This document shows positions 1 to 7,796 of a stretch of 10,743 bases of DNA, piece by piece. The stretch is from Bacillota bacterium (lineage in GTDB: Bacteria > Bacillota_B > Desulfitobacteriia > Desulfitobacteriales > Desulfitobacteriaceae), in assembly GCA_021779415.1 (NCBI GenBank), contig JAJYAS010000058.1:1-10743 (forward strand), written 5' to 3'. Both the position numbers and the translations under genes were made by a program. The notes under the pieces were generated by a model. The model worked only from the letters and a program-made list of their open reading frames with translations, did not search any database and was not told the origin of the DNA. Within the stretch, counting starts at the first letter, position 1. Every line of letters starts with the position of its first letter.

Positions 1-552
1 CAAGGGGTGTTCCGTTCACTTGAAGCGGGTCTAAATCCGGTTAAAATTAATGTCGTAGTGGTTCGAGATTTTAACACGGAGGAGTTGCCCGATTTTCTCA
101 AGCTGGCTAAGCAATATCCTTTGCATATTCGATTCATCGAACTCATGCCAATTGGAGTAAGTTCAGATCATCGAACGGACTTCGTCTCAATAACAGAAAT
201 GAAAGAACGCTTGGGTATCCTTGAAGAAACTCCAACTCAGGATATTCGTGGGGGTGGACCTGCAGAGTATTTTCGGCCGAGTGGATATAAAGGGAGTATC
301 GGGTTTATCAGCGCACTAAGCCGCCACTTTTGCAATACTTGCAATCGGGTACGCTTAACCGCGGATGGGAAACTAAGGCCTTGTCTGCATAGCCGCCATG
401 AAGTCGATTTGCGGGAGGCCTTGCGCAACGATAGTTCGGACGCAGACCTTTTGAAGCTGTTTGCGCAAGCAGTTTGGAATAAACCTGCAGAACATCACAT
501 GAATAGCCAAGCATGGCAAGATACACGTGTCATGTCTCAGATCGGAGGGTAA
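1..552 (+). CDS. moaA: GTP 3',8-cyclase MoaA, C-terminal part (5' end outside window)
   Basis: This is the C-terminal 183 residues of MoaA, the radical-SAM enzyme that with MoaC turns GTP into cyclic pyranopterin monophosphate, the first step of molybdenum cofactor synthesis. The reading frame is open from base 1, so the N-terminal radical-SAM CxxxCxxC cluster is missing. The motif FIELMPIG is present. The second [4Fe-4S] site, which binds GTP, is intact as C-x2-C-x13-C with cysteine codons at 331, 340 and 382 ([10 protein letters not shown]...RPC). The protein ends in the Gly-Gly tail (IGG) that is conserved and functionally important in MoaA. It heads a close run moaA-moaC-MOSC-mogA on the same strand. 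The stop codon lies 4 nt before moaC, whose ribosome binding site is within the last moaA codons. Identity is very secure; only the truncation limits it. Confidence 0.96.
   Translation, partial: QGVFRSLEAGLNPVKINVVVVRDFNTEELPDFLKLAKQYPLHIRFIELMPIGVSSDHRTDFVSITEMKERLGILEETPTQDIRGGGPAEYFRPSGYKGSIGFISALSRHFCNTCNRVRLTADGKLRPCLHSRHEVDLREALRNDSSDADLLKLFAQAVWNKPAEHHMNSQAWQDTRVMSQIGG
544..549 (+). promoter_or_regulatory. Ribosome binding site of moaC, inside the moaA 3' end
   Basis: GGAGGG lies 7 nt before a GTG at 557 and decides the moaC start. The same six bases are the Gly-Gly codons that end MoaA, just before its TAA. Confidence 0.8.
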
Positions 553-556
553 CGAA

Positions 557-1024
557 GTGGATTTAACACATTTTGATGAAGAAGGGCGCGCCCGGATGGT
601 AGATGTCAGTGACAAAGCGGAAACGGCGCGGGTCGCGGTTGCCCAAGGTAAGGTGCTGATGAACCCTGAAACCTTCGAGCGCATTCGCTCAGGTCTTATT
701 GCCAAAGGGGATGTTTTGGCAGTAGCGCAAGTAGCAGGAATCATGGCGGCTAAACAAACGTCACAATTGATCCCTATGTGTCATCCGTTAGCGATCACTG
801 GTGCAAAACTTAGTTTTAGATTAGTGGAACCGGATGAAATTGATATTGAAGCAAGTGTCAAGGTTTATGGAAAAACTGGAGTAGAGATGGAAGCCCTAAC
901 AGCCGTGAGTGTTGCTGCCCTGACAATTTATGATATGTGTAAAGCCATTGATAAAACTATGACGATCAAGGACATTTATTTGGTCGAAAAGCTGGGTGGC
1001 AAAAGCGGACATTTTGTCCGGTAA
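557..1024 (+). CDS. moaC: Cyclic pyranopterin monophosphate synthase MoaC
   Basis: MoaC converts 3',8-cyclo-7,8-dihydro-GTP, the MoaA product, to cyclic pyranopterin monophosphate in the cytoplasm, working as a hexamer. From the GTG at 557 the protein has 155 aa, close to the usual ~160. It opens with [18 protein letters not shown], the family's typical start. It carries the MCHPL signature (residues 74-78), the [13 protein letters not shown] block (~105-117) and DMCKAIDK, with D126 and K129 matching the catalytic Asp/Lys of E. coli MoaC (D128/K131). A longer reading from ATG 527 lies inside moaA, adds ten non-family residues and has no good ribosome binding site, so the GTG was chosen. It is cotranscribed with moaA upstream and the MOSC gene 50 nt downstream. 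Confidence 0.96.
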   Translation: MDLTHFDEEGRARMVDVSDKAETARVAVAQGKVLMNPETFERIRSGLIAKGDVLAVAQVAGIMAAKQTSQLIPMCHPLAITGAKLSFRLVEPDEIDIEASVKVYGKTGVEMEALTAVSVAALTIYDMCKAIDKTMTIKDIYLVEKLGGKSGHFVR

Positions 1025-1074
1025 GTCCCTGGATAAGCGCTATGATGACTAGAGATGAAAGCGAGGACTTAAAA

Positions 1075-1512
1075 ATGGGTAAGATAGTCGCTGTTTGTAC
1101 GAGTGAACGAAAAGGAATGCGCAAGAAGAATGTTGGAGAGGGGGTCTTAAAAGTTAATTTTGGACTTGAAGGGGATGCGCATGGCGGGGATTGGCATCGC
1201 ATGGTCAGCTTACTGGCCATGGAAAGCATCAAGACAATGCAGGATAAAGGGTTAAAGGTAGGTCCAGGGGACTTTGCAGAAAACTTGACAACCGAAGGCT
1301 TGGAATTATTTACGCTTCCGATTGGAACTAAGCTTAAAATCGGGGAAACCGGTATTGGAGAAGTGACACAAATCGGTAAAGAATGTCACACGAAGTGCGC
1401 TATTTTTTATCAAGCCGGGGACTGTGTTATGCCGAAAGAAGGGATTTTTATCCGACTGCTAGAGGGCGGGACGGTTCGCGTCGGAGACAACATTGAGGTG
1501 ATTCCCTCATGA
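1075..1512 (+). CDS. Single-domain MOSC protein, molybdenum-cofactor related
   Basis: This 145-aa protein is a stand-alone MOSC (Moco sulfurase C-terminal) domain, a beta-rich fold that binds molybdenum cofactor or hands it on. Seen in the sequence: the glycine-rich GLEGDAHGG segment (residues ~30-38), the PGDFAENLTTEGLEL segment (~64-78), and GKECHTKC with C104 and C108, where the conserved MOSC cysteine falls. The start at ATG 1075 has AGGA at 1064-1067, 7 nt away. Upstream ATGs at 1042/1045 lack a ribosome binding site and add residues outside the domain. The gene sits between moaC and mogA and overlaps mogA by 4 nt (ATGA), so translation is probably coupled. The family is clear from motifs and context. 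The exact role (Moco carrier, sulfuration or quality control) is not known for this small bacterial subfamily. Confidence 0.9.
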   Translation: MGKIVAVCTSERKGMRKKNVGEGVLKVNFGLEGDAHGGDWHRMVSLLAMESIKTMQDKGLKVGPGDFAENLTTEGLELFTLPIGTKLKIGETGIGEVTQIGKECHTKCAIFYQAGDCVMPKEGIFIRLLEGGTVRVGDNIEVIPS

Positions 1513-2015
1513 TCCAAGTAGGGGTAATTACAGCGAGTGACAAAGGATCGCGCGGTGAAAGGGAGGATCTATCCGGGCCAACCCTCGCTACGCTTGTTCA
1601 AGAAATCGGTGGACAGGTTGTCGAGTATGTGGTGCTCCCTGACGACCAGGTCTTGCTAGAGGATACCATGCGCCTTTGGGCAGATGAACGTAGCCTTGAC
1701 TTAATCTTAACGACGGGTGGAACTGGGTTTTCGATGCGGGACGTGACGCCTGAGGCAACGTTAGCGGTAGCAGATCGTATGGTCCCAGGAATTGCTGAAG
1801 TGATGAGAATGGAAAGTCTTAAAGTTACTCCTAAAGCGATGTTAAGTAGAGCGATTGCCGTCCTTAGAAAGCGAACCTTAATTATAAATATGCCAGGTAG
1901 TCCTAAAGCGGTGCGCGAATGCTTTGCGGCCATTGCCCCAGCGCTTCCCCATGGAATTCAGATCCTCAAAGGGGAAGCCAGTGAATGTGCCACAACGATC
2001 AATTATCGAGACTGA
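1509..2015 (+). CDS. mogA: Molybdopterin adenylyltransferase, MogA/MoaB family
   Basis: MogA-type enzymes adenylate molybdopterin with ATP, activating it for molybdate insertion. The 168-aa protein covers the whole family: an N-terminal strand VGVITASDKGSRGEREDLSG, the molybdopterin-binding TTGGTGFSMRDVTPEA motif (residues 68-83) with D78, and NMPGSPKA (127-134) followed by PALPHGIQIL. The ATG at 1509 overlaps the MOSC stop codon, with GAGGTG at 1495-1500 as ribosome binding site. It is the last gene of the Moco run and is followed by a terminator about 70 nt downstream. MogA and MoaB share this fold and cannot be separated with certainty from sequence alone, so the symbol is a best choice. 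The length and the C-terminal GEASECA segment fit Firmicute MogA. Confidence 0.93.
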   Translation: MIQVGVITASDKGSRGEREDLSGPTLATLVQEIGGQVVEYVVLPDDQVLLEDTMRLWADERSLDLILTTGGTGFSMRDVTPEATLAVADRMVPGIAEVMRMESLKVTPKAMLSRAIAVLRKRTLIINMPGSPKAVRECFAAIAPALPHGIQILKGEASECATTINYRD

Positions 2016-2080
2016 AATTCACCCGGATGTACAAAAACTCGTTTAAGTTGTTTTCACATCCCCACTTTTGCTCCTATAAC

Positions 2081-2140
2081 AACAAGACAAAATCGTCCTC
2101 ATTCCACTTTGATAGTGAAATGGGACGATTTTTGCTTGTT
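2081..2140 (+). terminator. Rho-independent terminator after the Moco operon, probably bidirectional
   Basis: A long inverted repeat: AACAAG...CTTGTT at the outer edge, AAAATCGTCC pairing with GGACGATTTT, then a near-complete inner stem (CATTCCAC against GTGAAATG, one mismatch and one bulged base) around the loop TTTGATA. A T run follows the right arm. The A run before the left arm gives a T run on the other strand, so it could also serve the decayed - strand transporter gene at 2219-2395. Confidence 0.88.
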
Positions 2141-2218
2141 GCAACCACTTAAAGTTTCGGAGACTGAGTTTTCATACACCCCCAGAACGAATTAAACTTT
2201 CACTACTTCTGCCATAGC

Positions 2219-2395
2219 TTAAATTTCCACTCGACTTTCAGTAATTTGAACGTAGATGACGACCCCCAAGATAAGCAAGATCCCGAGAATGTTACTCAGG
2301 TTCATAGTTTGATTGAAGACGAGAAACCCTAAAAAACTTGCAAACAAGTTGCAAGTCACTACACGTTTATTGCTCGGCTTGTCACCTATGTCCAT
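2219..2395 (-). pseudogene. Remnant of a drug/metabolite transporter (EamA or SMR-like), C-terminal part only
   Basis: On the - strand an open frame of 58 codons runs from an ATG at 2395 to a TAA at 2219. It reads like the last two helices of a DMT-superfamily transporter: NLFASFLGFLVFNQTMNLS, then NILGILLILGVVIYVQI and a short hydrophilic end. The helix-turn-helix with F(N)xTM/L between a FASxLGxLVF-type helix and a final LGILLIL-GV helix is typical of EamA and SMR proteins. The region before it (GDKPSNKRVVTC) resembles the preceding loop but seems to lack a few residues. A stop codon lies nine codons upstream, so the rest of the transporter is gone. The 5' end overlaps the leader of the NYN gene on the other strand. 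It looks like a decayed fragment. A functional short membrane peptide is less likely, as no ribosome binding site was seen. Confidence 0.6.
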
Positions 2396-2430
2396 TGCTT
2401 TGCGTATATTATGTTAGGTTAGTGGCAAGT

Positions 2431-2437
2431 GAGGTGA
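2431..2437 (+). promoter_or_regulatory. Ribosome binding site choosing the TTG start of the NYN gene
   Basis: GAGGTGA ends 5 nt before a TTG at 2443. The frame stays open upstream to 2338, but that part runs antisense to the transporter remnant and adds a cysteine-rich leader unlike NYN proteins. Confidence 0.7.
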
Positions 2438-2442
2438 ATGAT

Positions 2443-3270
2443 TTGAAAGCCATTGCGTTTGTTGATTACGAAAATATTTGGACCAGTTTATTGGAACGAG
2501 GGTATGAATTATCGCCGGAACAGTTGGTGCAATTTTTACAACTTTATGCAGAGCAAAATTCTTTCGATTTATTGGCCATCTATCTTTACGCCAACTTCGA
2601 CCGTGAAGAGTTTTGGCGAACCCAAACAACCTTTGAGAAAACAAACGTCTATACGCGCCATGTCTTCGGGAAAAATAATTACGCGAATACGGGTCTACGC
2701 CGTAATGCTGCAGATTTAGAGTTAATGCTTGAGGCACAAGAAATTTTGCTGACCCGAGCTTCCACCTTCGATCTTTTTTTATTGCTTACGGGTGACGGAG
2801 ATTTTCTATCTCTGTTTAGAAAAGTTCGAGCTTGGGGGAAAGACGTTAAGGTAATAGGAGTAGCTGGAAGTATTCATCATGCTTTACAACCCTATTGTGA
2901 AGGAGAAGATCTTTTGCAATGGGTACTCAATGAAAAACAAGAAGCAGAGTATCACCCAGAGCAAGACTTGGAAAAAGGAATTCAAATTTTGGGAAATCTG
3001 CAAATTCGCTTGCCTTATGTCGCGTCTACGAAGGCGAGGGCTGCCTTGACTGAGCTTTTGGAGCGATCAATCCCACAAGTAAAAGAGTTCATTCGTTACG
3101 CGTTAAAAGAAAATATCCTTATGGAGAGAGAACACCCTGATCAGAATTTGAAAATTGGCAAAACCAAAATATATCTTCTCAATTTAGAAAATAATACAGT
3201 CGTGAATGCTCTAGGAACTATCCGAGAGGAAATCTCTCAGCGACAATTAAAATTGATTCAAGAAAAATGA
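2443..3270 (+). CDS. NYN domain (LabA/DUF88, PIN-like) protein, putative RNase
   Basis: The 275-aa protein starts with KAIAFVDYENIW, the first strand of a NYN domain with the acidic residue D8. Further acidic residues fit the PIN/NYN metal site: D91 in NAADLELMLEA, and D118/D120 in LLLTGDGDF, before a helix and the strand KDVKVIGV (134-140). The NYN part covers about residues 1-160. The remaining ~110 residues, charged and helical with a KTKIYLLNL strand near 240-248, may form a winged-helix-like nucleic-acid-binding domain; this is inference. NYN proteins are predicted, and in some cases shown, to be metal-dependent nucleases acting on RNA. The RNA target here is unknown. The gene stands alone between the Moco operon and groESL. 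TTG start chosen from the ribosome binding site and the family N-terminus; GTG 2434 is the alternative. Confidence 0.85.
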   Translation: MKAIAFVDYENIWTSLLERGYELSPEQLVQFLQLYAEQNSFDLLAIYLYANFDREEFWRTQTTFEKTNVYTRHVFGKNNYANTGLRRNAADLELMLEAQEILLTRASTFDLFLLLTGDGDFLSLFRKVRAWGKDVKVIGVAGSIHHALQPYCEGEDLLQWVLNEKQEAEYHPEQDLEKGIQILGNLQIRLPYVASTKARAALTELLERSIPQVKEFIRYALKENILMEREHPDQNLKIGKTKIYLLNLENNTVVNALGTIREEISQRQLKLIQEK

Positions 3271-3442
3271 TCATGCATAGAAGGGTACAGAAATGGCAAT
3301 TATAGTGTGTAGACGATAGGGTAATGCGCTTCGGGGGAGGCCTTTGAACCATTATTTAAATATAACGCCTAAAAACACGAGATTAAGAGAGAAAAATAAA
3401 GCAAAGTGAATATAATATTATGTTTTTGGGGCCTTAGGGGGC

Positions 3443-3471
3443 TTGCTTTCCTGCAGCCCCTTGCATATTAT
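3443..3471 (+). promoter_or_regulatory. Sigma-A type promoter of groES-groEL
   Basis: TTGCTT (3443-3448) and TATTAT (3466-3471) are separated by 17 nt. The predicted start of transcription, about 3478, lies just before the CIRCE element, as expected for an HrcA-repressed chaperonin promoter. A small GGGGCT/AGCCCC inverted repeat (3438-3443 and 3455-3460) overlaps the promoter; its meaning is unclear. Confidence 0.7.
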
Positions 3472-3484
3472 TATAGATATATTG

Positions 3485-3511
3485 TTAGCACTCAATAGAG
3501 TCGAGTGCTAA
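3485..3511 (+). promoter_or_regulatory. CIRCE operator for the heat-shock repressor HrcA
   Basis: TTAGCACTC, nine spacer bases, then GAGTGCTAA: both 9-bp arms match the CIRCE consensus exactly. It sits between the promoter and the groES ribosome binding site, so HrcA is expected to repress groESL at normal temperature and release it on heat shock. hrcA itself is not in the window. Confidence 0.97.
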
Positions 3512-3548
3512 CAAGTATTAAATAAAAACATAGGAGGGACTTTTCTTC

Positions 3549-3833
3549 ATGAACATTAAACCACTCGCAGATCGGGTCATTATTAAGGCACTCCCGATGG
3601 AAGAAAAAACAAAAAGCGGAATTATTATGCCAGACACCGCTAAAGAAAAACCACAAGAAGGCGAAATTGTCGCCGTAGGCCCTGGCAAAATGGAAAAGGG
3701 TGTTCGTGTTGCTCTAGATGTTAAATCAGGCGATCGTGTGATTTATTCCAAATATGCTGGGACAGAAGTAAAGTATGATGGTGAAGAATACTTAATCCTA
3801 AAAGAAGCCGATATTTTAGCTATTATTGGCTAA
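3549..3833 (+). CDS. groES: Co-chaperonin GroES
   Basis: GroES is the seven-subunit lid of the GroEL folding chamber in the cytoplasm. The 94-aa protein is full length and begins with [15 protein letters not shown]. The mobile loop that contacts GroEL (about residues 17-33) contains the conserved hydrophobic [12 protein letters not shown]. The family motifs [26 protein letters not shown] and a C-terminal [12 protein letters not shown] follow. AGGAGG at 3532-3537 precedes the ATG by 11 nt. It is the first gene of the operon, behind the promoter and CIRCE element, with groEL 34 nt downstream. Confidence 0.98.
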   Translation: MNIKPLADRVIIKALPMEEKTKSGIIMPDTAKEKPQEGEIVAVGPGKMEKGVRVALDVKSGDRVIYSKYAGTEVKYDGEEYLILKEADILAIIG

Positions 3834-3840
3834 TTAATAA

Positions 3841-5511
<1,671 letters not shown>

Positions 5512-5849
5512 GCGAAAGCTTACAATCCGCTCGTACTAATGGACTGAGCGTTTTATAAACGCTGAATTAACCTAATGCCAACATTTTGCCGACATTCAAG
5601 CGATAAAAAATGATACTTTGTAGGAGTATCGATAGATTAGAGGCTTTTCATGAGTTCGCTGAACTTTTGGGAGGCCTCTTTTTCATTTTGAGCGCACATT
5701 TCTCTGGCTTCAGAAAGAGTGAAAGTACCACAATGGTTTTATTTCTGGTGAAGTGGCGTCATAAAAAGATATGCAGCAAAGTTCCCTACAATGCGATGGT
5801 ACATTAATCTGCCTTTTTGTTGTGAATAGCCTGTTGTCAGTGAAATCAA
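5512..5849. other. Gene-free interval after groEL
   Basis: This 338-bp stretch holds two hairpins on the + strand but no convincing gene. A perfect small inverted repeat AGCGTTT-TAT-AAACGCT at 5547-5563 has no T run. The main terminator follows at 5639-5683. The interval separates convergent genes: groEL on + and the DUF4405 gene on -. A 65-codon + frame at 5610-5807 runs through the terminator and lacks a ribosome binding site, so I do not call it. Confidence 0.6.
5639..5683 (+). terminator. Rho-independent terminator of groES-groEL
   Basis: AGAGGC (5639-5644) pairs with GCCTCT (5674-5679). The stem continues with U-G and A-U pairs to AGTTC/GAACT around the loop GCT (5658-5660), making about 19 steps with one mismatch. 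A TTTTT run ends the right arm. Several T-G pairs work only in RNA made from the + strand (they would be A-C on the other), which orients the terminator to groESL. Confidence 0.87.
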
Positions 5850-6680
5850 CTAAGAAGATGATGTGTTGCTATATAGTTTTTGATAAGTAATTTTTGCAGC
5901 CTTAATCTGTCGGTCGGCTTTACCACATTGAGGACTTAACAAAGAACAGTTTTTATGACAGGCTGTACAATGCATATCTCCAAGATAGTCTGAAAGACTC
6001 ATGGAGTCTCCAACATCAGTGGTAGTTTCCGCATAGACCTGAATATTTGGGGCATTTTCTCTTCCTGTGAAAGTTGAGGTCGTTTGAGATGAACTTGCTA
6101 ACTGTGTAGCAGATTGGGTGATCTGGCTGTTCACTTCGTTCGTCGTACTGGAAATAACTCTGGAATATAAGACCACGACAATCGCGGCAATTGACCCGAG
6201 ACGGACGAGTGTTTTCCTGATATTGCTCTCTCTGAAATTCGCTAATATTTTACGAACTGATTCCACAAGATAGTGCCTGTGCAAGACAATGTGAAGTGCG
6301 AAGAGTCCTAAACCGAGATAGGACGTCGATTTATGGACCAACACCAATAGCTTACTGCCCAGTGAGGATCCCAGTGATGGAAAAACTATTTGTGAAACGA
6401 GTATACCCGTAATGGTTATCGTGGTTATAGTCAGGAACAGAGTCACATTTAAAGCATACTTAAGCTTGGACGATGTCTTTAGTTTTTTACTGAATAGGTT
6501 CTTTGAGACGTTTTTAACCCATGCCCAGTTCAATAGAACATGGCTTACAAAGAGGGTGAAGATAGATAACCCAACATTTTCATGGAACACAAGTCCAGTT
6601 TCATGAGCAAAAATCAAGGTAATAAACAGAATCGTCATGACAATATCTAACATTATTTTGGTAAGTGTTTTTTCGTTCAT
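5850..6680 (-). CDS. DUF4405-type membrane cytochrome with C-terminal CxxCH cysteine tail
   Basis: This 276-aa protein has five predicted membrane helices (about residues 9-25, 36-54, 76-100, 111-134 and 159-176). Basic loops at 55-75 and 135-158 place the N-terminus and these loops inside and the C-terminal tail outside. Histidines in or near the helices (H26, H33, H47, H116, H130, H134, H136) match the pattern of DUF4405/b-type cytochrome membrane proteins, where His pairs bind heme. After helix 5 come a Ser/Thr-rich linker (177-205) and a short outer domain with C238, C241, H242, C245 and C252: CTACH-x2-C-x6-C. CxxCH on the outer face could attach heme c; the four cysteines could instead hold an Fe-S cluster. 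The probable role is membrane electron transfer, with unknown partners. A GAAAGG sequence about 11 nt upstream of the ATG is the likely ribosome binding site. It stands alone and convergent to groEL. Confidence 0.8.
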   Translation of the reverse strand: MNEKTLTKIMLDIVMTILFITLIFAHETGLVFHENVGLSIFTLFVSHVLLNWAWVKNVSKNLFSKKLKTSSKLKYALNVTLFLTITTITITGILVSQIVFPSLGSSLGSKLLVLVHKSTSYLGLGLFALHIVLHRHYLVESVRKILANFRESNIRKTLVRLGSIAAIVVVLYSRVISSTTNEVNSQITQSATQLASSSQTTSTFTGRENAPNIQVYAETTTDVGDSMSLSDYLGDMHCTACHKNCSLLSPQCGKADRQIKAAKITYQKLYSNTSSS

Positions 6681-7114
6681 ATGTTCTAGCGCCTTTCTTT
6701 CTGCTAATCATTAATTATTTTAATTAAAATTTATCATATTGCACTATGTATCTTTACTAAAGTTCCTCCTTCAATTCAGTTTCTCAATGTGGTTTGATTA
6801 GCGACAATATGATTATGCAATACAAGTCTGAAATGACGCTGATGTTCCGCTGAAAGTTTGCTTAATTACAGAACATGAAGTGCCGAGGAACGTTTCTTAA
6901 ATTGGGAGTTTAACGAACCTAATAATTCGAATTAGTCCTTATTTATACAACTTATGGAGGAGTTTCCATATAAACAAAGAATAGTATAATGCATGTAGTG
7001 GGTAAAACTTTTTAACAGAATATGGATATCTGATCATTGTAGGATGAAGAAGGATATTTATACCAATAGAACAAAGGCTTATAGAGTATTAAAAGCGAAA
7101 GAGATGATGGTGCA
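6681..7114. other. AT-rich gene-free interval with palindrome and possible promoter
   Basis: No frame on either strand in these 434 bp looks coding. It separates the divergent DUF4405 gene (-) and the small membrane-protein pair (+), so it should contain promoters both ways. A 12-bp perfect palindrome TAATTCGAATTA at 6923-6934 could be an operator. A GGAGGA at 6957-6962 leads to no sensible reading frame. A strong AAGGAGGA on the - strand near 6767-6774 likewise has no start codon behind it. Confidence 0.5.
6963..6990 (+). promoter_or_regulatory. Possible promoter for the small membrane-protein genes
   Basis: TTTCCA (6963-6968), a 16-nt spacer and a perfect TATAAT (6985-6990). The -35 box is weak. 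It lies about 125 nt before the 59-aa gene and 29 nt after the TAATTCGAATTA palindrome. Confidence 0.4.
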
Positions 7115-7294
7115 ATGTTCTTATATCCTGCATTTATAACGCCGTCCACATTAAGCATTTCATTATATTTATTGACACTACCTGCCATAGTAATAATTTT
7201 GCTAGTATGGTTTATCAGAAAAATGAACAGGATCGATAAAACTCTAATAGAAATCTTAAAAGAGATAAAATTAAGTCAAAAGGATAAAGAGTGA
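7115..7294 (+). CDS. Small single-helix membrane protein, function unknown
   Basis: A 59-codon frame begins at ATG 7115 and ends at TGA 7292-7294. The product has a hydrophobic segment at about residues 14-34 (SISLYLL...ILLVWF). A charged amphipathic helix follows (RKMNRIDKTLIEILKEIKLSQKDKE in the frame, shown here only as RKMNRIDKTLIEILKEIK plus a charged end). A membrane anchor followed by a charged, coiled-coil-prone tail is a common layout for small Firmicute membrane proteins. The ribosome binding site is weak (GAGATGATGG just upstream), which lowers confidence. It sits 51 nt before the 124-aa membrane protein on the same strand and may be cotranscribed with it. I do not recognise a family beyond a loose resemblance to DUF4083-like proteins. 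Confidence 0.6.
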   Translation: MFLYPAFITPSTLSISLYLLTLPAIVIILLVWFIRKMNRIDKTLIEILKEIKLSQKDKE

Positions 7295-7345
7295 ATATCT
7301 TACAAGGGTAATTAAAAATTTTCAGAAGCATGAAGGGAGTTAAAA

Positions 7346-7720
7346 ATGCGTAAGCGTTTAATAAACATGTTGCTATACCTAGTAGTGTCTCTAGTATTAG
7401 CTGGTGTTATAGCGCTTGGTATGACAAAGTTTTATGGCTATGAATTCTTAAACGCGATTTTTCAGCTTGGACTAATTATATTTGCAGTTGGTGCTATGTC
7501 GAGTATAAGTGGAAACCCAACAGGAAGTCATATAAGTGGCGGGGGAATCGATGATCAGTACCAATCGTTTGCCACAATTGAGACGCTAAGGCTGGAACGA
7601 GAATCCACTAACTATTTTGCAAATTTTAAAAAACAGGCTCTATTTAATCCTAAAGTTAGTGGACTAAGTATCATTTTGGCCGGAGTACTCCTTGTATTAT
7701 TAAGTTACTTTTTAAGTTAA
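7346..7720 (+). CDS. Small three-helix membrane protein, function unknown
   Basis: The 124-aa product starts at ATG 7346, with a good AAGGGAG ribosome binding site 6 nt upstream. It has predicted membrane helices at about residues 7-26, 34-54 and 105-123. A glycine-rich then charged loop (55-104), containing SGGGIDDQYQ and ETLRLERES, is probably cytoplasmic by the positive-inside rule. There are no cysteines and no catalytic motif I can recognise. The layout resembles small Bacillus-type DUF3899 membrane proteins, but I cannot confirm this from motifs. It follows the 59-aa membrane protein closely, suggesting a two-gene unit, and ends before a short hairpin at 7776-7792. The gene looks real from its start signal and codon pattern; its function is open. 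Confidence 0.75.
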   Translation: MRKRLINMLLYLVVSLVLAGVIALGMTKFYGYEFLNAIFQLGLIIFAVGAMSSISGNPTGSHISGGGIDDQYQSFATIETLRLERESTNYFANFKKQALFNPKVSGLSIILAGVLLVLLSYFLS

Positions 7721-7775
7721 GGGGACAAAGCTCAATATAAAATGCCTTTGGGTGCGAGTGGGTTAGGTATGTTTT

Positions 7776-7792
7776 CCCGGCACAAGGCCGGG
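7776..7792. terminator. GC-rich hairpin between convergent genes, weak terminator
   Basis: CCCGGC-ACAAG-GCCGGG is a perfect 6-bp stem with a 5-nt loop, lying between the ends of the 124-aa membrane gene (+) and the YmaF gene (-). It has no T run on either side, so termination is only a guess from position. Confidence 0.4.
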
Positions 7793-7796
7793 ATTG

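Noticed and set aside
2338..2442. Upstream extension of the NYN frame from TTG 2338
   Set aside because: It is antisense to the transporter remnant, encodes a Cys-rich leader unlike the family and has no ribosome binding site.
2414..2737. - strand 107-codon frame opposite the NYN gene
   Set aside because: Shadow of the NYN coding region, with no start signal and no family likeness.
3368..3430. CCTAAAAACA / TGTTTTTGGG inverted repeat upstream of groES
   Set aside because: The arms are 43 nt apart and AT-rich, with no T run placed as in a terminator; probably chance in an AT-rich leader.
3271..3442. Possible structured RNA or riboswitch before groES
   Set aside because: No known aptamer consensus recognised; CIRCE already explains regulation.
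5637..5738. - strand peptide opposite the groESL terminator, resembling a normal protein C-terminus (ending in FSELMKSL)
   Set aside because: No start codon or ribosome binding site precedes it, and the hairpin with its T-G pairs explains the sequence better as + strand RNA structure.
5610..5807. 65-codon + strand frame after groEL
   Set aside because: It runs through the groESL terminator hairpin and has no ribosome binding site or recognisable protein features.
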